This document shows positions 7,101-7,384 of a stretch of 7,384 nt of DNA, piece by piece. The notes under the pieces were generated by a model. It had not been told where the DNA came from. It saw only the letters and a list, made by a program, of their open reading frames with translations, and did no database searches. This DNA comes from an uncultured Bacteroidota bacterium (GTDB lineage Bacteria; Bacteroidota; Bacteroidia; Bacteroidales; UBA12481): assembly GCA_903832165.1 (NCBI GenBank), contig CAILAQ010000275.1, positions 1 through 7,384 on the forward strand, given 5' to 3'. Made by a program: the position numbers and the translations under genes. How positions within the stretch are numbered: position 1 is the first letter of the stretch; every line of letters begins with the position of its first letter.

Positions 7101-7384
7101 TCGTCGAGCCCCAACACGTCATCTTCCATTTTGACGTTAATCGCTTTTAGGTCGGAAATGATAACCTCAAGAGTTTTCATACCGACAAAGGAGAATTGAA
7201 GCCTTTCGGTGTTTTCAGGAACAAGCAGGATATACTGCCCCTGGTCGTTGGTAGTGGTCCCGACACCCGAGTAGCCTTTGGCCATTACGGTTACTCCCGG
7301 CAATGTTTTGCCTGACATGGCATCGGTAACCGAACCCGTGATCTTTTTGTTCTGGGCATAGGTTACCTGCCAGCCGACCATAGC
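4163..7384 (-). CDS. SusC/RagA family TonB-linked outer-membrane transporter (5' partial)
   Basis: The visible part is 1073 residues and open to the right edge, so the true start and first part of the signal peptide lie outside the window. The Met at 7381 sits inside the signal peptide, whose end is probably VTYAQ/NKK. Numbering from that Met, a CarboxypepD_reg-like domain spans about 12-86. LDEIVVTGLGQ (92-102) is the SusC signature and likely TonB-box region. The plug spans about 105-235 and includes NTLQGKVAGVTI, IVIRGNNSL, PLFVVDGVPMSN and ISILKGANAAAIYGSRANNG. DESWGP (288-293) opens the beta-barrel. LKPEKTTSMEFGADI lies deep in the barrel, and the C-terminal strands end in RSIGFNLRITL, whose aromatic/hydrophobic pattern suits BAM insertion. 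With SusD it forms an energy-dependent importer driven by TonB-ExbBD. No STN domain precedes the CarboxypepD_reg domain, so control by an anti-sigma/ECF pair through this protein is unlikely. The frame is intact throughout. Confidence 0.96.
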   Translation of the reverse strand, partial: AMVGWQVTYAQNKKITGSVTDAMSGKTLPGVTVMAKGYSGVGTTTNDQGQYILLVPENTERLQFSFVGMKTLEVIISDLKAINVKMEDDVLGLDEIVVTGLGQPRDKKALGYSVQDVKGDEIAKSREQNIVNTLQGKVAGVTITNSSGAVGSSSRIVIRGNNSLTGNNQPLFVVDGVPMSNNYTSLGAYGGVDYGNAIQDMNASDIENISILKGANAAAIYGSRANNGVILITTKTAKGKQGLGISFESAGMFDRPLIFPDFQNKYGQGYSGEFAYVDGNGNGVNDNVDESWGPALDGRLITQYNSPYDPITGIRTPTPWVPSQHDIRSVFQTGYELTNTLSLTKVSDKTNLRLSLSNFTQSGTVPNTDLGKNTVSFNGQTYLTPRFSISFAGTYVHNKSNNIPGNGYSSANILQQSSWSGRQVDYADLKEKWNTIDPVTQRPYNWNHSYHDNPYWTLNKNTNSRSRDRIFGNFGLQYDFNDNLNLRANVGTDFFFEEVMEKRAKMSNDWKLGTFNAYSNFANETNASLLLSFNRELGENFNLSATAGANLMHASNRFQSTSVAELIVPDLYSVSNAASTPTTGLLFSNKEIQSLYATASLGYKRSLYLDLTARNDWSSTLPMNNNSYFYPSVSLGWIFTETLGLRSDLLSYGKLRGGWAQVGSDTDPYQLKGTYGSQQPFFGNPWLSYTTTIPPLALKPEKTTSMEFGADIKLLKNRVGIDLSWYKDNTTDQIMQIAVSSTTGFGTKMINAGEIQNTGIELLINARPIQTKNFNWDLTFNYGRNRSKVVSLAEDLTFLNLYAGSWGMQVQARPGMPYGIMYGRGIVRENKAIQTDALGNELVQYSGRPLINPETGMYYRTSQDVILGNVTPDFTGGIRNSFNYGNFDFSFLVDFRAGGDMYSITKWFGCYSGVLAETAATNPNGKNVRDPLEEGGGVLADGVYGKLGTDGSVIFVDKAGTEVSAPVTNTEAYAGAQDFFEGFWGKTELGIYDTSFVKLREFNLGYTFKPEWMKKIGFSSMNLSLIGRNLWIIWKNMPQIDPENSFSAGNVQGVESNMIPTSRSIGFNLRITL

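Noticed and set aside
6840..7199. Plus-strand open frame of 119 codons inside susC
   Set aside because: It is antisense to the conserved plug and CarboxypepD_reg region of SusC and carries no protein signature.

Overview
The window looks like chromosomal DNA of a Bacteroidota (Bacteroidetes) bacterium. It carries a SusC/SusD outer-membrane pair, its lipoproteins have Bacteroidota-type signal peptides, its starts lack Shine-Dalgarno sequences, and one promoter matches the Bacteroidota consensus (TTTG-N19-TAnnTTTG). No marker gene allows a finer assignment. Bacteroidales or a related order is only a guess.

Layout from left to right. Positions 1-116 are non-coding and repeat-rich: a GCAGTTG heptamer tandem array that runs off the left edge, then a GC-rich hairpin of the widespread CCCGCGAAGGCGGG type. 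Positions 117-1214 hold a two-gene minus-strand operon: a lipoprotein with a probable OB-fold-like domain, then a small three-helix PepSY-associated membrane protein 3 nt downstream. A 114-nt divergent intergenic region follows. A plus-strand operon (1329-2515) then encodes a secreted protein of an uncharacterised but apparently conserved Bacteroidota family and, 2 nt later, a small lipoprotein. Its promoter appears to sit directly against the start codon. A strong hairpin (2536-2574) lies between this operon and the converging SusCD operon. Its T-tract is on the minus-strand side only. From 2600 to the right edge lies a minus-strand SusC-SusD operon. SusD is complete and of the SusD-like_2 type. 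SusC is complete except for the first part of its signal peptide, which lies outside the window.

Functionally, SusC (TonB-dependent barrel) and SusD (surface lipoprotein lid) would form a nutrient importer. No degradative enzyme is visible beside them and the operon ends just after susD, so the substrate cannot be inferred. The other four genes are all envelope proteins (one inner-membrane, two lipoproteins, one exported), and none has a function that can be read from sequence. I see no mobile element, CRISPR array, tRNA or rRNA, and no convincing evidence of a new defence or mobile system. The most unusual items are the apparent leaderless promoter, the repeat cluster at the left edge, and the two small uncharacterised envelope operons.
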